From NCBI GenBank assembly GCA_026874595.1, contig CM049318.1:5721741-5785740 (forward strand): a stretch of DNA of 64,000 bases, in the 5' to 3' direction. The stretch is from Sipunculus nudus. Lineage: Eukaryota; Annelida; Sipuncula; Golfingiida; Sipunculidae. The position numbers and the translations under genes are program-made. The notes under the pieces were generated by a model. That model ran no database searches. It was not told the DNA's origin and saw nothing but the letters and a program-made list of their open reading frames with translations. Position 1 is the first letter of the stretch. Each line of letters opens with the position of its first letter. This document shows, piece by piece, positions 1 through 12,239 of the stretch.

Positions 1-294
1 AGGTTGCAGGTCTTAAGTTATTCACTCATTAGTTGCCAAGTAATTACACGCGGCCAGATGTAAATGGTTAGTAGTTACCCATCATTTAGAAAGAATCCAG
101 TTGATATGTGGGCAAAAGGCCAAGGTCATAGGTCAGGGATGTTCACAATAACTTATTTTGTAGACCATCTCTATTTTTCTTGTTTTCTTGTATATATAAC
201 CATGGCACTCACAACTGGTACATCTCACTGTGTGCCCATAATTGTCAGTGACACTTGTGATATATGACTCCCTCAGACATGGGGTCTATTACAG

Positions 295-420
295 TTGTTC
301 TATTACTATTACTATTACTTTCAATTTCTGATATTACTATTACTATTACTATTACCACATTTTATCTTCTATTACTATTACTATTACTGGGGTATCTATT
401 ACTATTACTATTACATAAAC
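295..420. repeat. TATTAC simple repeat
   Basis: Imperfect tandem hexamer of the form tattac, broken by short unrelated stretches. A smaller patch of the same motif recurs at about 4022-4095. The sequence upstream (1-294) shows no gene. Confidence 0.8.
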
Positions 421-596
421 TGATGAGAGGATTCTAGACTTTGCACAGCCATGAGTGCTATAAACTAGCACTGCAATCACATTTTTATATTATATATTAA
501 TATTAGAAGCACCTATATCATCCAGTTACCTACACAATTTTCTTATACTATGTCTGTCATTAACAATAAGCCTAATGATACTGGAGACAGGGTTGG

Positions 597-710
597 CAAG
601 TTTCTGCCATTGCCATTTCTGCCATGGTTTTCTGCCCGGCAATTGCCGGGCGGCAGAAATACTTTTCTGCCCTTATTTCTGCCCTAAGGGCAGAAATACC
701 CTGAAACTGC
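597..710. repeat. Cluster of nested palindromes built on tttctgcc
   Basis: The octamer tttctgcc or its complement occurs about six times in roughly 110 bp, arranged as hairpins: one around cggcaattgccg (about 640-652) and one of the form tttctgccct/agggcagaaa (about 685-705). This resembles a transposon end with repeated transposase-binding motifs. A BED zinc-finger fragment lies 400 bp downstream, so the two may be remains of one hAT-like element; that link is an inference. Confidence 0.6.
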
Positions 711-1112
711 GGTAAACATATTTAAAAAAAAGAGCAACTGCATAAAGAAGGAGGATAAAGATAATTATTTGTGACATTAAACAGTATCAAATAAATGACA
801 TACATGTTTGTAATTGACTATTGTACCTAGTAAGATTAGTACATCATTAATTAGCTCCAGCCATGCACATCATCACTCCCCTTGCCCCAGTCCTGTATTG
901 AGCCTTGGTAATAACAAACAGGGGAAAGCAATACAATAGCCATGTGATGGGCATTTTAGGCAATTTAGCAATGGGAAGTTTAGGCAGGTTAACCATGACA
1001 AGTGGACACTGTGCAGGTAATTCACCTTATATAATGATACTTGAGGATTACTGAGAATCATTCACTTGATCACTACTACTGGACACATTGTCAATAGGCT
1101 GTGTAAGTAATC

Positions 1113-1290
1113 ATGTTCAAAGGTGGAAGAAAGAAAGACCCTTTATGGGTACATTTCCTTGAGGTTGAGGTTAATGGTAAAACCCTAGCTGAATGCAGCA
1201 ACTGTGGAAACAGACAATTACCTTAACCATACAGACTCAGAGAACATTATAAAAAATGTGTTGCCACCTCCATCAAAAAGGAAAAGAGAG
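1113..1290 (+). pseudogene. BED-type zinc finger fragment of a hAT-like transposase
   Basis: Reading from the ATG at 1113 gives a start rich in G, R, K and D followed by PLWVHF, then CSNC, then, after one in-frame TAA near 1224, a second half ending HYKKC. This is the C-x2-C...H-x3-C layout with the aromatic W-x-x-F block of BED fingers, the DNA-binding module at the N-terminus of many hAT transposases and of domesticated ZBED genes. The stop and the absence of any following dimerisation or catalytic region make it a relic. It is interrupted, so no long open frame marks it. A domesticated BED exon is less likely because of the stop. No other gene is visible between 711 and 1417. Confidence 0.6.
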
Positions 1291-1415
1291 GACTCTTTCC
1301 CAAAAGGATATTCAGCAACTTTAGCTATATTCACTCCAAGTTAAGAAACAGAGTGGGTGTAAAGAAGGCCTCCAAGCTAGTTGGAGATCTTAATTATTTC
1401 AGCTTCTTTAATTCT

Positions 1416-1417
<2 letters not shown>

Positions 1418-1501
<84 letters not shown>
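1418..1501. repeat. (TA)n microsatellite
   Basis: Uninterrupted TA dinucleotides of about 80 bp. The following 1502-2635 is very AT-rich and shows no gene, RNA gene or clear repeat unit. Confidence 0.95.
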
Positions 1502-1504
<3 letters not shown>

Positions 1505-2635
1505 GAAACCTCACTGATTATTGGGGCGTTTCAAGTCAAAAATATAAGATAATTGTATGAACTCTTGAATACATGTAATTTAAAAGCAACCCATTGTTAA
1601 GACCCTGGCATATGTAAAATATTGATTTATAATTATATGCATACTTGTACATTTTTTATTATTTTCACATTAATTTATTTTATAGTACATACTTCTGTTA
1701 AGATTTAATCTTCTTTCGCATAATTAATAAATAAAGTTTTCAGTGTAACTAAAAATGGTCTCCAAAGGAATTATTCATGATTATGTCATATTAATATTTA
1801 GTATCAAAGCTGACAATTTAGTCCTTTATGTATGTATCAGGAGAGGAATTTTGGTAGGGCTGTGTCCTGTTTCTACTGTTTACATCAAGATTCTGGACAG
1901 ATTCTAAACTGGAGACAAAAGTACCCCATCTTCTCAAGTGTATATATGTTCATTTGGATATGATGCCATGTTTTATTTTATCACATAGTACATCTTGAGA
2001 GTGAACAGAGAGGTGGTAAACTTTACAATAATGGTAGCATGCATGGCTTTTATTCTTCATGCATGCCCTTCTTCATTGCAGCAAAACCAGCATAGGATAA
2101 TTTAGGAATATGGAGAGTGATTTAAACTTATATCAATTTTACAAAACAAATAAAATATTATTTATATCACTTTCACAATTAATTTGGTATTCAACAATCT
2201 TATACTTTAAATTTTGTACATAACAGGATCTAATTATTTGATATCAAAATTTAAGATATTAAATAATAAAATATTAACAGTTACTTATATTCTCATATTA
2301 TATAATCAAATAAATTAATATCTTAAAAAAAATTGTTCATTTAATTTTCAAAATATAAATTAACATAATTTTAGATACTGAATGAAGGTCTGCAAAATTG
2401 GTACTATGAAATAACATACAAGTATTAAAATAATTATTTTAAAAGAATATTTATATAAATTAAATAGATAATACATGTGCCTGCAGTATGACTTTATCAA
2501 AGTGATTGTAGTACTGGTATGAATTTATATAGCATTGTAGGCTTCCATACGTTATGGGTAGTGAAAACACCATAAGCTTATCATGAACATTTTGGGTCTG
2601 CACTGCAACTACATCTGGTTCCAAATTCTATTTTT

Positions 2636-3628
2636 TATGCCCCCACCACAAAGTGGCCGGGGCATATAGTTTTACCCATGTCCGTCATTCCGTCCTTCCG
2701 TCATTCCGAAATCAAACAGTTGTAAGGACTTTTTTTCGCAATGCCTGCAGATATTGGCCTGATTTTTGGTGTGTGGGCAGATATAGACCAGTTACAGATC
2801 AAGTTCGCGTTTCGTCCCAGTAGACCTACTTTTGACCGTTTTACAGCTCCTGAACATAGAAAATTTCATGAAAAATAGAAATTTTCATGACAAATACACA
2901 TGTACAGACTTTTTCTTCGCAATACCTGCAGATACTAGCCTGATTTTTGGTGTGTGGGCAGACCAGTTACAAGTCGAGTTCACATTTGTCCCAGTTGACC
3001 TATTTTTGACCGTTTGACGGTGCTCTAACATAGGAATTTCATAAAAAAGTGCACATGTACGAACTTTTTTTTGCAGTGCCTGCAGATACGGGCCTGATTT
3101 TTGGTGTGTAGGCAGATAATGACCAGTTACAGATCGAGTTCTTGTTTTGTCCCAGTTGATCTACTTTTGACCATTTGACTGCTCCTGAACATAGAAAATT
3201 TCATGAAAAATAGAAATTTTCATAACAAATGCATATGTCCAGATTTTTCTCCTCAGTGCCTGCAGATACCACCCTGATTTTTTATGTGTGGGCAGATAAT
3301 GACAGTTACAGATCGAGTTTGCGTTTCGTCCCTGTTGACCTACTTTTGATTGTTTTACGGCTCCTAAACATAGAAAATTTCATGCAAGACAGAAATTTTA
3401 TGGAAAATGCACTGGTATGGACTTTTTTTCACAATGCCTGCAGATACTGGCCTGATTTTTGGTGTGTTGCTTGATAATGACCGGTTACAGATCGAGTTTG
3501 CATTTTGCCCTTGTTGACCTACTTTTGACCATACAACACCTCCTGAACTTAAAAAAATTTTCAAAATTTAACAAATGTTTCTAATTTGCCCCAGGCGGGG
3601 GCATTCGTGTCGTTCCGACACATCTAGT
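2636..3628 (+). mobile_element. Palindrome-headed, tandem-core element (pearl/Helentron-like family 1)
   Basis: The head is a palindromic block with atgccccc (2637-2644), ending gggcatat, followed by a CCGT/TTCCGT-rich stretch. The body is about five copies of a 154-181-bp core, marked by cctgcag at 2744, 2925, 3079, 3259 and 3437. The tail has the inverted head gggggcat (3597-3604), a small hairpin tgtcgttccgaca, and CTAGT (3624-3628). Short inverted ends, ACGG/CCGT tetranucleotides, 160-180-bp core repeats and a hairpin plus CTRRT end are the described features of bivalve pearl elements and of Helentron-derived non-autonomous elements. Short open frames in the core are by-products of the repeat. 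Confidence 0.75.
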
Positions 3629-5287
3629 CTAAAATGTGTGTTATTGCAATCTGTATGATTAAAATGCAAACTGGCTTGTGAAAATAAATCTAGGTACATT
3701 TCAGAATATGCATATGGATTGATGGATGTGAGATAATATGTACATGTCAATATAGTAATACACAATTTATCTGTCTCATAACATCAAACATTCCTCTGTT
3801 TATCCATGGTTTACTAATCAAAGGTCAGATTGTGCCAGGTTACCTATTTGGCTGTGACCTGCTCTGTCCAGTACTCTTACGTAATTAGCACCAGTGGTCA
3901 CCAGCAGTGTGGCAGCTGGCCCATGCTTGCCTCAACAATAGGCACTTCCTGGGCAATTGCTGGACAAGAATTGACTGTGTTCAGCATTATTTGCTGATAT
4001 GCTCCATGATCAAGGGGCTCACAGGAAGTAATAGAAAGTAATATGTATTACTCTATTACTTTGCCTTCTGTTTCTATTACTATTACTATTACAGCTAAAA
4101 TTTTTGAGTCTATTACTCCCTTTTGTATCAGCTCATGGAGTGATAAGGATATATCATTAGTGCATAACAAAAACACTGTTGCTGGAATGCTTTGGCCAGG
4201 CATTAAGACTATGAGAGTTAAGTGTTAAGGTTTAGCTACTAATTTTTAAAATGATGGGAACATTTTGCAGTTTATATCATGGAATCATAGCAATAAACTT
4301 AGTTTTCTAGATATCTGAATATTATTATACAAATCATCAGATATACCAGCAAGTGTTTGTTCTGAGAATATGTGGGTCTGTACCTGGATTTAGGATGGCT
4401 TTATTTGATTACAAGACTCTTAGTGATGCTTTCTGCATTTCTTTTCTTTTAGGTTTTGCAGTTTACCTACCCTGCTGACCCCATTGAATAGCAAGCTGAT
4501 AATTAAAACAAGATGGACTTGCACTTTTTACATTTGCATGTTCATAAATCTGATATGAGAGCTCTCCAGCCTGATCATGCCTTTTGAATTGTTTTGGACA
4601 ATTAAAACTGTTACATTCTTTGGAGCAATTGCTACAAGTTTAGTGTCTTATCGGAGGATGTGTGATATCAAATGTCAGACTTGTCAGAAAACCATTATGT
4701 CTGCCAGGTAGCCATTTTAGAAATCCTTTGCCAGGGCAGTTTCTGTGATTTTTTTTATGATGTTTGGTCCCTTTTAGAGGATGTTTGTTGTTCAATTTCC
4801 GACCTGTCAGAAATCCAATATGGCCACCAGGAAGCCATCTTTAAATTCCTTTAGAACATATTATCTCAAGAACTATTAAAGTGAATGCAGTGGGATGTAT
4901 ATTAATGTAATCTTGCATTGGGTCAAAGATTTCTTAATAAATATGAGCATCATTTATGAAAGCTCAGTACAGTTGGCTTGTATTGAATAAAAATTAATAT
5001 GGAAGCATCTGTTTCACAATAATTCTTGCATGGATTTCCTTGATCTTTTGCTATATTTTGATCTTATATGTGGCCTGTGTGGTATTCCTTTTGAGACTGA
5101 CAGTTATAGAGAAAGCTGTGGGATTAGTTCCTGATAGCTCAACAACCATACATTTTGCCTCAGACCATCATTCTTTATGTTTTAACCAGACATATATGAT
5201 AAGAATTTATGGCAACATAGAAAGTTTAAACAAAATTGGCATATAGGTTCTGCAACAATTTTACTAGAAGTTGTGAATCGCAGCCCA
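3629..5287. other. Intergenic, no gene seen
   Basis: AT-rich non-coding sequence with a TATTAC patch at about 4022-4095. Open frames here are short, without recognisable motifs. Confidence 0.6.
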
Positions 5288-5342
5288 TGGTGTCGCAGGT
5301 CATGCTTGGCAGCTGAGCGTCATGACCTGGTCACTTGTTTAA
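5288..5342 (+). mobile_element. Isolated 3' end of Helentron-like family 4
   Basis: The block cagctgagcgtcatgacc...gtcacttgttt matches the tails at 19078-19112 and 38878-38911. Only the terminal ~50 bp is present here, so this is a truncated copy. Confidence 0.6.
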
Positions 5343-5412
5343 GGTGTGTCTTACTTTATGTCAACCACAATGAAGGCATCTGACAAAAATTTAATAGAAA
5401 GTGAGCAGTTAA

Positions 5413-5712
5413 TAGTGGGGTTTTCACGGACACATGAATATTTTGTGAAGGATGCGAATAATAAAAAATTTGAAAGGTCCAACATTCGTATTTTAGGCTC
5501 TAAAAGTTTGCCAAAATGTGCAGGGGTTTGCCTAACATGCCCAGGGGTTCTGGTACATTGTAAATCATTTGCAAGAAACTTTTTAAAAATTTCTTGCGAA
5601 CAGTTTACAAAGCATTCTAACCCCTGCGCATATTTGGAGGACACCTGGGCATGTTATCGACATTCGCATCCTTCGCAAACTGTTCATATGCCTAGTGAAA
5701 ACCCCACTTATC
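5413..5712. mobile_element. Fold-back (MITE-like) inverted repeat
   Basis: The outer arms agtggggttttcac and gtgaaaaccccac are complementary. Complementarity continues inwards (gaaggatgcgaat, aacatgcccagg, caggggtt) to a centre near 5585, where gcaagaaactttt faces aaaatttcttgc. The whole ~300 bp folds on itself with mismatches. The overlapping open frames on both strands simply reflect the symmetry. No clean target-site duplication could be assigned. Confidence 0.6.
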
Positions 5713-5932
5713 CTGATTTGTGAATTATCATTTAGCAATAGCCAATCATTGACATTTTTGTTATTGTAGGTGTTTGCTGGATGGGTCATTCTAAAAAATA
5801 TTTTCATTGGGGTACTGTCTATTTAAAATAGAAATATCTATGACTTTTTTTGTACAGAAATTACTATTAGTGTAAACCAAAATTGAACCCATTAAAACAT
5901 AGATCTGGCCTTTCTGTTACCCCACTTTATGC

Positions 5933-5951
5933 TCCCCCCCCCCCCCCCCCC
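5933..5951. repeat. Poly-C tract
   Basis: Run of about 18 C residues after a poly-purine/pyrimidine transition; a candidate length-variable or assembly-sensitive site 250 bp upstream of the POMGNT2 coding exon. Confidence 0.85.
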
Positions 5952-6177
5952 ACACATGCACACTTACATAATTAGTTTGGTTGTTACCCTTTTGATGTAG
6001 CAGGATCCTGTGTTTCCGGTTTAAGGTTTACTTTTTACAGACATGAAAAAGGGCAGTAATAAATCTGCTTTCAACAGAAGGTTGATATTGGAATGACGAC
6101 TGTTTTGTAAAAGTATCTTTCCCAGACTGTTATGTTACCATCATATTTCTAGCACAGTAAAGCAAGTGTCTGATGTT

Positions 6178-6191
6178 TGGTTATTTTTAGA
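6178..6191 (+). promoter_or_regulatory. Splice acceptor of the POMGNT2 coding exon
   Basis: A T-rich tract ending ttatttttag places the intron/exon junction at about 6190/6191, 15 nt before the ATG. This suggests an upstream untranslated first exon, as in vertebrate POMGNT2, whose whole coding sequence lies in one exon. Confidence 0.55.
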
Positions 6192-6205
6192 AAGACGTAG
6201 ATGAG

Positions 6206-8116
6206 ATGACGAACATACATATACTCATTCACTGCATCACCCTTGTTGCCATGGCATTTATGTACCATGGGTACCTGAAAGGATGCTGTGAAAACAGTGA
6301 TAATGAAAGAAGAGACAAAGGTGATGTCACAACAACATGTGGCTTGTCCTCCAGCATGGAGAAAGTGAAATATTCATCAGGAAATGGACTATTAAATAAA
6401 GTTCAATCTCACTCTGAGGATACTGCTGACAAGGTCTTGAAACACATCAAGAATCTCCATGGAGAAAACCTGACTCCAAATACAGAGAAAATGTCATCAT
6501 TGTATGATAATGATTTAAGGAATTTTGGAAGCTCTGTTTGGTGTCATGGAGAAAATCATACTGTTCGCGTGTGTCATTTTAAAAACCTTTGTTATTTCCC
6601 CTCGGTAAAATCTTTCATCTTTTTACATTCAAACAAGTCAATCATGAGCGGAGTACCTGAAAACCGGTTTGGTCCTGCATTGTTGGATATGTCGGGGGTC
6701 TGGGACCATAATGCAATGTACTTCAACTATATTGATGCCCCTCTTGAGGCACTTGCAGACAAACAGATTAAAATGATTGCCGTGAAAACTTTAATGTTAA
6801 AACTTTTCAACGTAGACAATATTATGCATGTGTTTCATGATGACCTGCTTCCAATTTACCATACTTTACTAATGATTGACCAGGATTGCTCCCCAGAAGA
6901 CACCAGTGTCAAACCTTTCAATGTTCAACTGATATTCATGGATGGATCTCTAAAGAGTGAATACACCAGTTTGTACAATTTATTAACAGTGCATAAACCA
7001 CTTACAGAGGCAGATCTTAATAACAGCAGAGAGATAGTGTGCATTCGTGACCTGCATGTTGGCCTGACTAAAATGTCTACCTGGTATCAGTATGGATTTA
7101 AAAGGCCCCAGGGGCCATTGCATAATATGATGGTAACATCAGCGGAAATTAGACACTTCACAGAGTATCTGAAAAGAAATCTAGGCATCAAGAGTGAAAG
7201 TGGCAGTGCAGTTAAAGAACCATGGATTACTTTACTCACAAGAAAACACAACAGAAAGATTGTTAATGAGGTAGATTTAACACTGGCATTGGCAGGAGAA
7301 CTCAATATGAAAGTAATGATATGTAGCTCTGAAACGCACAGCGTTGCAGAATTGATACAGTGGATCAGCGGAGCAATTATTCTGATTGGTGTACATGGTT
7401 CTTTGATGTCTTATGCAATTTTCTTGAAACCAGGTTCTCTGTTAGTAGAGCTCTTCCCTTATGCAATAAACCCTGAAAATTACACTCCATATAAAACTTT
7501 GTCCCTAATACCAGGAATGGGGATAATATACAAAGCTTGGAGAAATATGGACAGAAAAAAGTCAATTCCACACCCAGATGGTCCATCACAGCTGGGTGGC
7601 ATTTCTCACCTCCAGACTGAAGAGCAGGAACAGATTAAATCTAGTACTGAAGTACCAGATCATTTATGCTGTAATAATCCTGAATGGCTTTATAGGATTT
7701 ATCAAGACACTGTTGTAGATATTCAGGCAGTTATTGATCTGATAAAAGATGGGTTACATGAAAGATCAGAGTCTGTATTAAAAAATAAGCATCAGTCATA
7801 TGAACAGAGAATGTTCCCATCTGAAGTTAGGAACATATCATGTACCCACATACAAGCTGGTGTGTCATATTTAGTAATATCTTGGGAACCTCCTTGGAAT
7901 ACTGGATTTTTCCAAAAAAATCTGATCCAGTATGAAGTCTGGATACAGCCTGCTGGATTGAGTGACTATGCAGCATGGATTCTGTCCAGTACATCTCACA
8001 AATTCACCGAAGGCATCTCCGCAGATGTTACCTACCACATATGGGTGCGTTGCTTAGTTGGTGATCACAGAATTGGACCTTTCAATTCTAAGATTAGTGT
8101 CTGTTTGACTTCTTGA
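6206..8116 (+). CDS. POMGNT2: Protein O-linked-mannose beta-1,4-N-acetylglucosaminyltransferase 2 (POMGNT2-like)
   Basis: ER-membrane glycosyltransferase of family GT61; in vertebrates it adds GlcNAc in beta-1,4 linkage to O-mannose on alpha-dystroglycan, the step that commits to core M3 glycans. The 636-residue product has an N-terminal hydrophobic anchor (about residues 4-22), a poorly conserved stem to about residue 105, the GT61/DUF563 catalytic region (about 110-470) including WCHGENHTVRVC, an HVFHDDLLP block and a GVHGSLMSYAIFLKPG block, and a C-terminal fibronectin type III domain (about 535-635) with a WEPPW motif. Human POMGNT2 is about 580 residues with the same order; the excess here is mostly the stem. 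It is one uninterrupted exon. The start at 6206 is the first ATG after a splice acceptor and precedes the anchor directly. No frameshift or stop: this is the best-supported host gene in the window. The family call is firm; enzymatic specificity is inferred. Confidence 0.93.
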   Translation: MTNIHILIHCITLVAMAFMYHGYLKGCCENSDNERRDKGDVTTTCGLSSSMEKVKYSSGNGLLNKVQSHSEDTADKVLKHIKNLHGENLTPNTEKMSSLYDNDLRNFGSSVWCHGENHTVRVCHFKNLCYFPSVKSFIFLHSNKSIMSGVPENRFGPALLDMSGVWDHNAMYFNYIDAPLEALADKQIKMIAVKTLMLKLFNVDNIMHVFHDDLLPIYHTLLMIDQDCSPEDTSVKPFNVQLIFMDGSLKSEYTSLYNLLTVHKPLTEADLNNSREIVCIRDLHVGLTKMSTWYQYGFKRPQGPLHNMMVTSAEIRHFTEYLKRNLGIKSESGSAVKEPWITLLTRKHNRKIVNEVDLTLALAGELNMKVMICSSETHSVAELIQWISGAIILIGVHGSLMSYAIFLKPGSLLVELFPYAINPENYTPYKTLSLIPGMGIIYKAWRNMDRKKSIPHPDGPSQLGGISHLQTEEQEQIKSSTEVPDHLCCNNPEWLYRIYQDTVVDIQAVIDLIKDGLHERSESVLKNKHQSYEQRMFPSEVRNISCTHIQAGVSYLVISWEPPWNTGFFQKNLIQYEVWIQPAGLSDYAAWILSSTSHKFTEGISADVTYHIWVRCLVGDHRIGPFNSKISVCLTS

Positions 8117-8787
8117 TGGCACCTTTATTTTAAAACATAATTTTAGCTGTTGAATCCTGAGGGAAATCAGAGGAATTGATCTCAGCTGCAAGCAAGTGGA
8201 CAGATGTGAATCAGAACTTACCTGTCCGGCAGTTTTAAGTATACATTGAATTATGACTTGGTACATACATTTTCACTTGTGATTTTTTAGGTGTGCTGAT
8301 GTGGATTGTTTAATTTTTTGTGTACACACAAAAACTATCACAGCGTTATTGAATAATGTCTGGCATCTGTGGTGCATACATTGAACCCATGACTTGCATA
8401 ATGAACAAATTTACAATGTTTGACATTTGTGATAAACTTTCACATCAAATCATGATAAAAATGTCTGATGTTCATGTCTGCCCCTCAGTACACATTAAAA
8501 AGTATCTGCCTTACCATGTCTGGATTTTCCCTGAAGTCTGACATAGAAATCTCTGTGTGAAAAATTACAGTGAAACCTATGTTGTTAGACCAAAATTTGG
8601 TCTTAAGAGACAGGTCAGCTGTAACCAGTGTGAATGTTTTTGGTTCACTCAAGGACAGTCTTACTACTAATGATGGACAGGTGTCTTATAGTCTTATTTG
8701 ACAGGTGGTCTTTTAGGCAGGTTCCACTGTATTAATTTTTCTACCGGTATCTGTTGGGGGTATTTATGATACCTTAATTGAAAAGAA

Positions 8788-8793
8788 AATAAA
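8788..8793 (+). terminator. Candidate polyadenylation signal for POMGNT2
   Basis: AATAAA in the context gaaaataaatgtg, about 670 bp after the POMGNT2 stop codon and followed by T/GT-rich sequence. It is the first canonical hexamer downstream. The 8117-9495 interval otherwise holds no gene. Confidence 0.4.
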
Positions 8794-9495
8794 TGTGTGA
8801 TGAGGGTTTCTTCATGTCTTATAAAAGCCAAAAAAAAGCAATAGCAGATGAAATATTTGAAGACCTATACTAACTTATATGTGAGCACCAGTAGGGTCAC
8901 AGTGCCAACTGAATGTGTACACATATTATCTCCAGTCCTGGGAGAGATTTTCTTATTTTTTGTGCAAATACACAATGGGTAGTGTTTTTCAAATCTCATT
9001 TGTGCATAGAGGAAGGGGCCTATGTAAATCAGGAGCATGACCTTTACTCTGAGAGTGACCTTGAATTGTCCATTACTATTGTGATAATTCTTTGTTCATC
9101 ATCTTCTCACCAAACCATTCAGACAAACATCATTAACAGTGCAAAAATTTCAACCATTACAATGGGACTTGCAACACCTTTTCCTATACAAACAGGATAT
9201 GAAATTAAATTCAACAGTGCTTACAGGAAAAAATATTCATGATTATTAACTTTTTAAAAGCAGGCAGACAGATGGAAAAAACAAAGCAAATTCCAATGCC
9301 ACTGAGGCAGGAGAATAATGAATCTGTGTTTGCATGAGATCCTCATTTTTTCTCACATCATTTTTTTATCAAGTTTATAAATTTTACTATACATTTACAG
9401 TATAAAAATATACATCTGAATATTTAATTTGATTCTAAATTTGAATTGCTTCAGAATCTGAAGCTAATTTGGTCAGGTGATATCACATACAATGT

Positions 9496-10512
9496 TTTAG
9501 TGAACCTGTGAGCTTATGTGATGGGGTGGCATCATCTGTTGTTTGTACATTAACCCATACTATCTCAAAAATTGGCAGAAACGGCAGGCATGTGTCCAAA
9601 AAAGCATATTTAAATTGCATTCTCAGCTTTGAGCTAGTACCACTAAGTTTTGTGCAAATGTCAGAATTAATTGACCTTTAACTTTGAAAGGATTGCATCT
9701 TTTATTATTCTAAACATTTTAATAAAAAGTCTTATATGTCAATTTGAAAAAAAAGCATTTTATCCAGTCTTTCAGTCTGTGTAAAAAGATTTACCAATAG
9801 GCAAAGATTGTGGCTGTAATGGCAGACTGCCAACTATTCAGATTTGGCAACAGATCAAAGGTCAGTCTGGATCTATTTATAGCTTTGGCAGACTGCCAGC
9901 TGTGTCAAATTATGCAACAGGTCAAAAGTTCACTCAGTGCAGCCAGATACTGGTCAAAAGTTCACTCAGTCTAGCTAGGTGCAGGTCAAGAGTTCACTCA
10001 GTGCAGTAGCTTGAGCCAGCAATTGGTCACATTCCACTTGGAGCAACTGCTTTTCTAACCGAATCCTTGTCAGTCCAGTGCTACAAAGAGAAGTTTGATT
10101 TATTGGCCTGATATTTTGACCTGTCTGTGCATGTTTAATGGCTTTCTCGTTCACAAGACAGGTGTCACCACCTACAATGACTTTGCACAGTGTATGTGCC
10201 CGCATATTCTCCAGGGGAATTTGATAAAACAACCTGTAATGGGGCATATTTATATACATATATTGTAAAGCTATGTTGTATACAAGACTAATAGCACCAC
10301 CTACAATAATTTTTGTACAGTGTATGTCCCTGCTTATTTCTTAGGAGAGGATATCAGCCTGAAATTTGGCATATGTATACATCTCTGATACCTTTGTCAT
10401 ATTCAAGACATATAGGCCTACTTGAAAATTAATGGCCCAGCATTGAAGCATTATACCTGGTGTATAAACCATTGCACAGGTTCGCATTAGGCTGTAGGCC
10501 TTGTTTTATTTT
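9496..10512 (+). mobile_element. Helentron-like family 2, copy A
   Basis: The head aacctgtgagcttatg (9503) with ggtggcatc recurs at 11327. The tail gcacaggttcgcattaggc...aggccttgtt (about 10476-10507) recurs at 14468-14500 and contains the palindrome aggcctgtaggcct, a terminal hairpin. The interior holds diverged core units (caggtgtcaccacctacaatg). Boundaries are approximate. 10513-11317 shows no gene. Confidence 0.5.
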
Positions 10513-12090
10513 GGAATGAGGCTTTTAATATTAACTGGAACATTATCGTCATTACTTGTGAGAAAATGATAATCTAACATTGACATTGACAGGACTTACT
10601 CATCTCGACGTATACATTTCTCCACTGGGACCGTAAAATTTATTAATTACTCACCCTCTCATGATATTTGAAGAATCAACTTTGGAATAAATAAATTTTT
10701 GATATCTTGTTCAAGTTTTGTTTAACATCATTCAGGAGCGTAAGCAAATTTGGTTAATAAATGCATGATATATACACCGTATAATTGGTAGGTTGGACTA
10801 ATTTCTGTGATGCAAATGTTACAGGAATGGGGATTGGTTGATATGGCTTAGCCACCGACCCAGGCCAGAGGTCATGACCCATGACTTTTATTATCAAGGT
10901 GTGTAACAGGCTTGTCTATTATTTCCAATCAACTTGAAGGTACTGTACTTGAGGTTATGGAAGTATACTTAAGGTATAATACACATTTAGCTGCTGCAAG
11001 TAAAATAGAGACAGGTTTGACCTTTAATCTTCATGATTTACTTCTTGTAGGAATTGGCAGTTATATGGAAACTGAGAAGGAAACATACAGCTGAACAGCA
11101 GATAAGTGTTACTTTTTGTTTTATTATTAGCTCAGTAGGCTTTCAGCTTAGCAATAGCGATGAGTCTCCATCCCTCCAGCCATCTGTCCATTAAATGGCC
11201 TGATTGTACATGTTAGATCAAGAAATGTTTGACTTTGAATGGCTGTTTTGTGTTGAGTCTAGGCTGGAGCAGAATTTTGTGGTCTTTACAAAGGTGTTTC
11301 CCCGCACCAGATGAGTTTTTAGCAAACCTGTGAGCTTATGCGATGGTGCGGCGTCTGTAAGTTAACCATAGCTATCTCTTAAAAGGCAGAAGCTAGCATC
11401 ACCAATTTTTTGGCAAATAATCGGTCATCTGAAAAACTCTATTGGATTTTGTTTATTATTTTTTCTAACTGCATTTTCTTAGATTTTATAGGGAAAAGCT
11501 AAAAAAGCTTTAAAAAGCTTCTCCTAAACTGTCCAGCCAAATTGTCCAATATTTCACAGAAATGATCCATGGAACAATCTCTCTCAAGTTTGATTGAATG
11601 GTTCCAGTTCGAAGTTTTTTGGCCGAGTTGCAGGAGGTTGAACTTAGTCATCTGTCAAAAAAAGCATACTAAAATTAAAATCTCAGAAACAGCTAGAGCT
11701 ATAATCACCAAATTTTATACCTATGTTTTTCACATATGTCATATCTGAAATTGAGGTATTAGTGGTGCAACCTACATTGGTGTGTTTTTTTACAAGCGAA
11801 AATGTAATTTTAAACTTTTCTAGTTTATACACTGATTTATGATAAAACTGTTAAGGTGATTGGTTGAAACTTTACGAGAATTATTCTATGGTAGGGTTCT
11901 GCCAGTTTTATAAGAATAGATTGGGTAAATACAGCTTTAAAAAAGCATTATAGCCAATTGAGAAAAAGCTTTCTGTGTTTGAAAACAGGTTTGACAACAA
12001 GCTGAGTTTCAGCAGCCAAGTCAAGAGGTTACTCAGTACAAACAGGTGGGGTCCAGACATCACCATGGCAACTGACCTGGCTCTGGGGGG

Positions 12091-12153
12091 TGTCTAGTCA
12101 ATGTGTCTAGACATCTAGACACAGCGTCTAGACGTCTAGACACAATGTCTAGA
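12091..12153. repeat. Clustered TCTAGA palindromes
   Basis: Five TCTAGA hexamers occur within about 55 bp, in the pattern gtctagaca/tctagacac repeated with variations, plus one gtctagtc. This looks like a small minisatellite built from a palindrome. Confidence 0.7.
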
Positions 12154-12239
12154 TGCAGAATTCCCAGATTATTGGAACTATATCTTTCAACTGTTTGAAA
12201 AAACTTGGTTTGCATTTTAAGTGAATCGGGTTTATCATC

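Noticed and set aside
8913-9242. 109-codon ORF downstream of POMGNT2
   Set aside because: No domain, AT-rich composition like the surroundings, and follows the probable polyadenylation signal closely.
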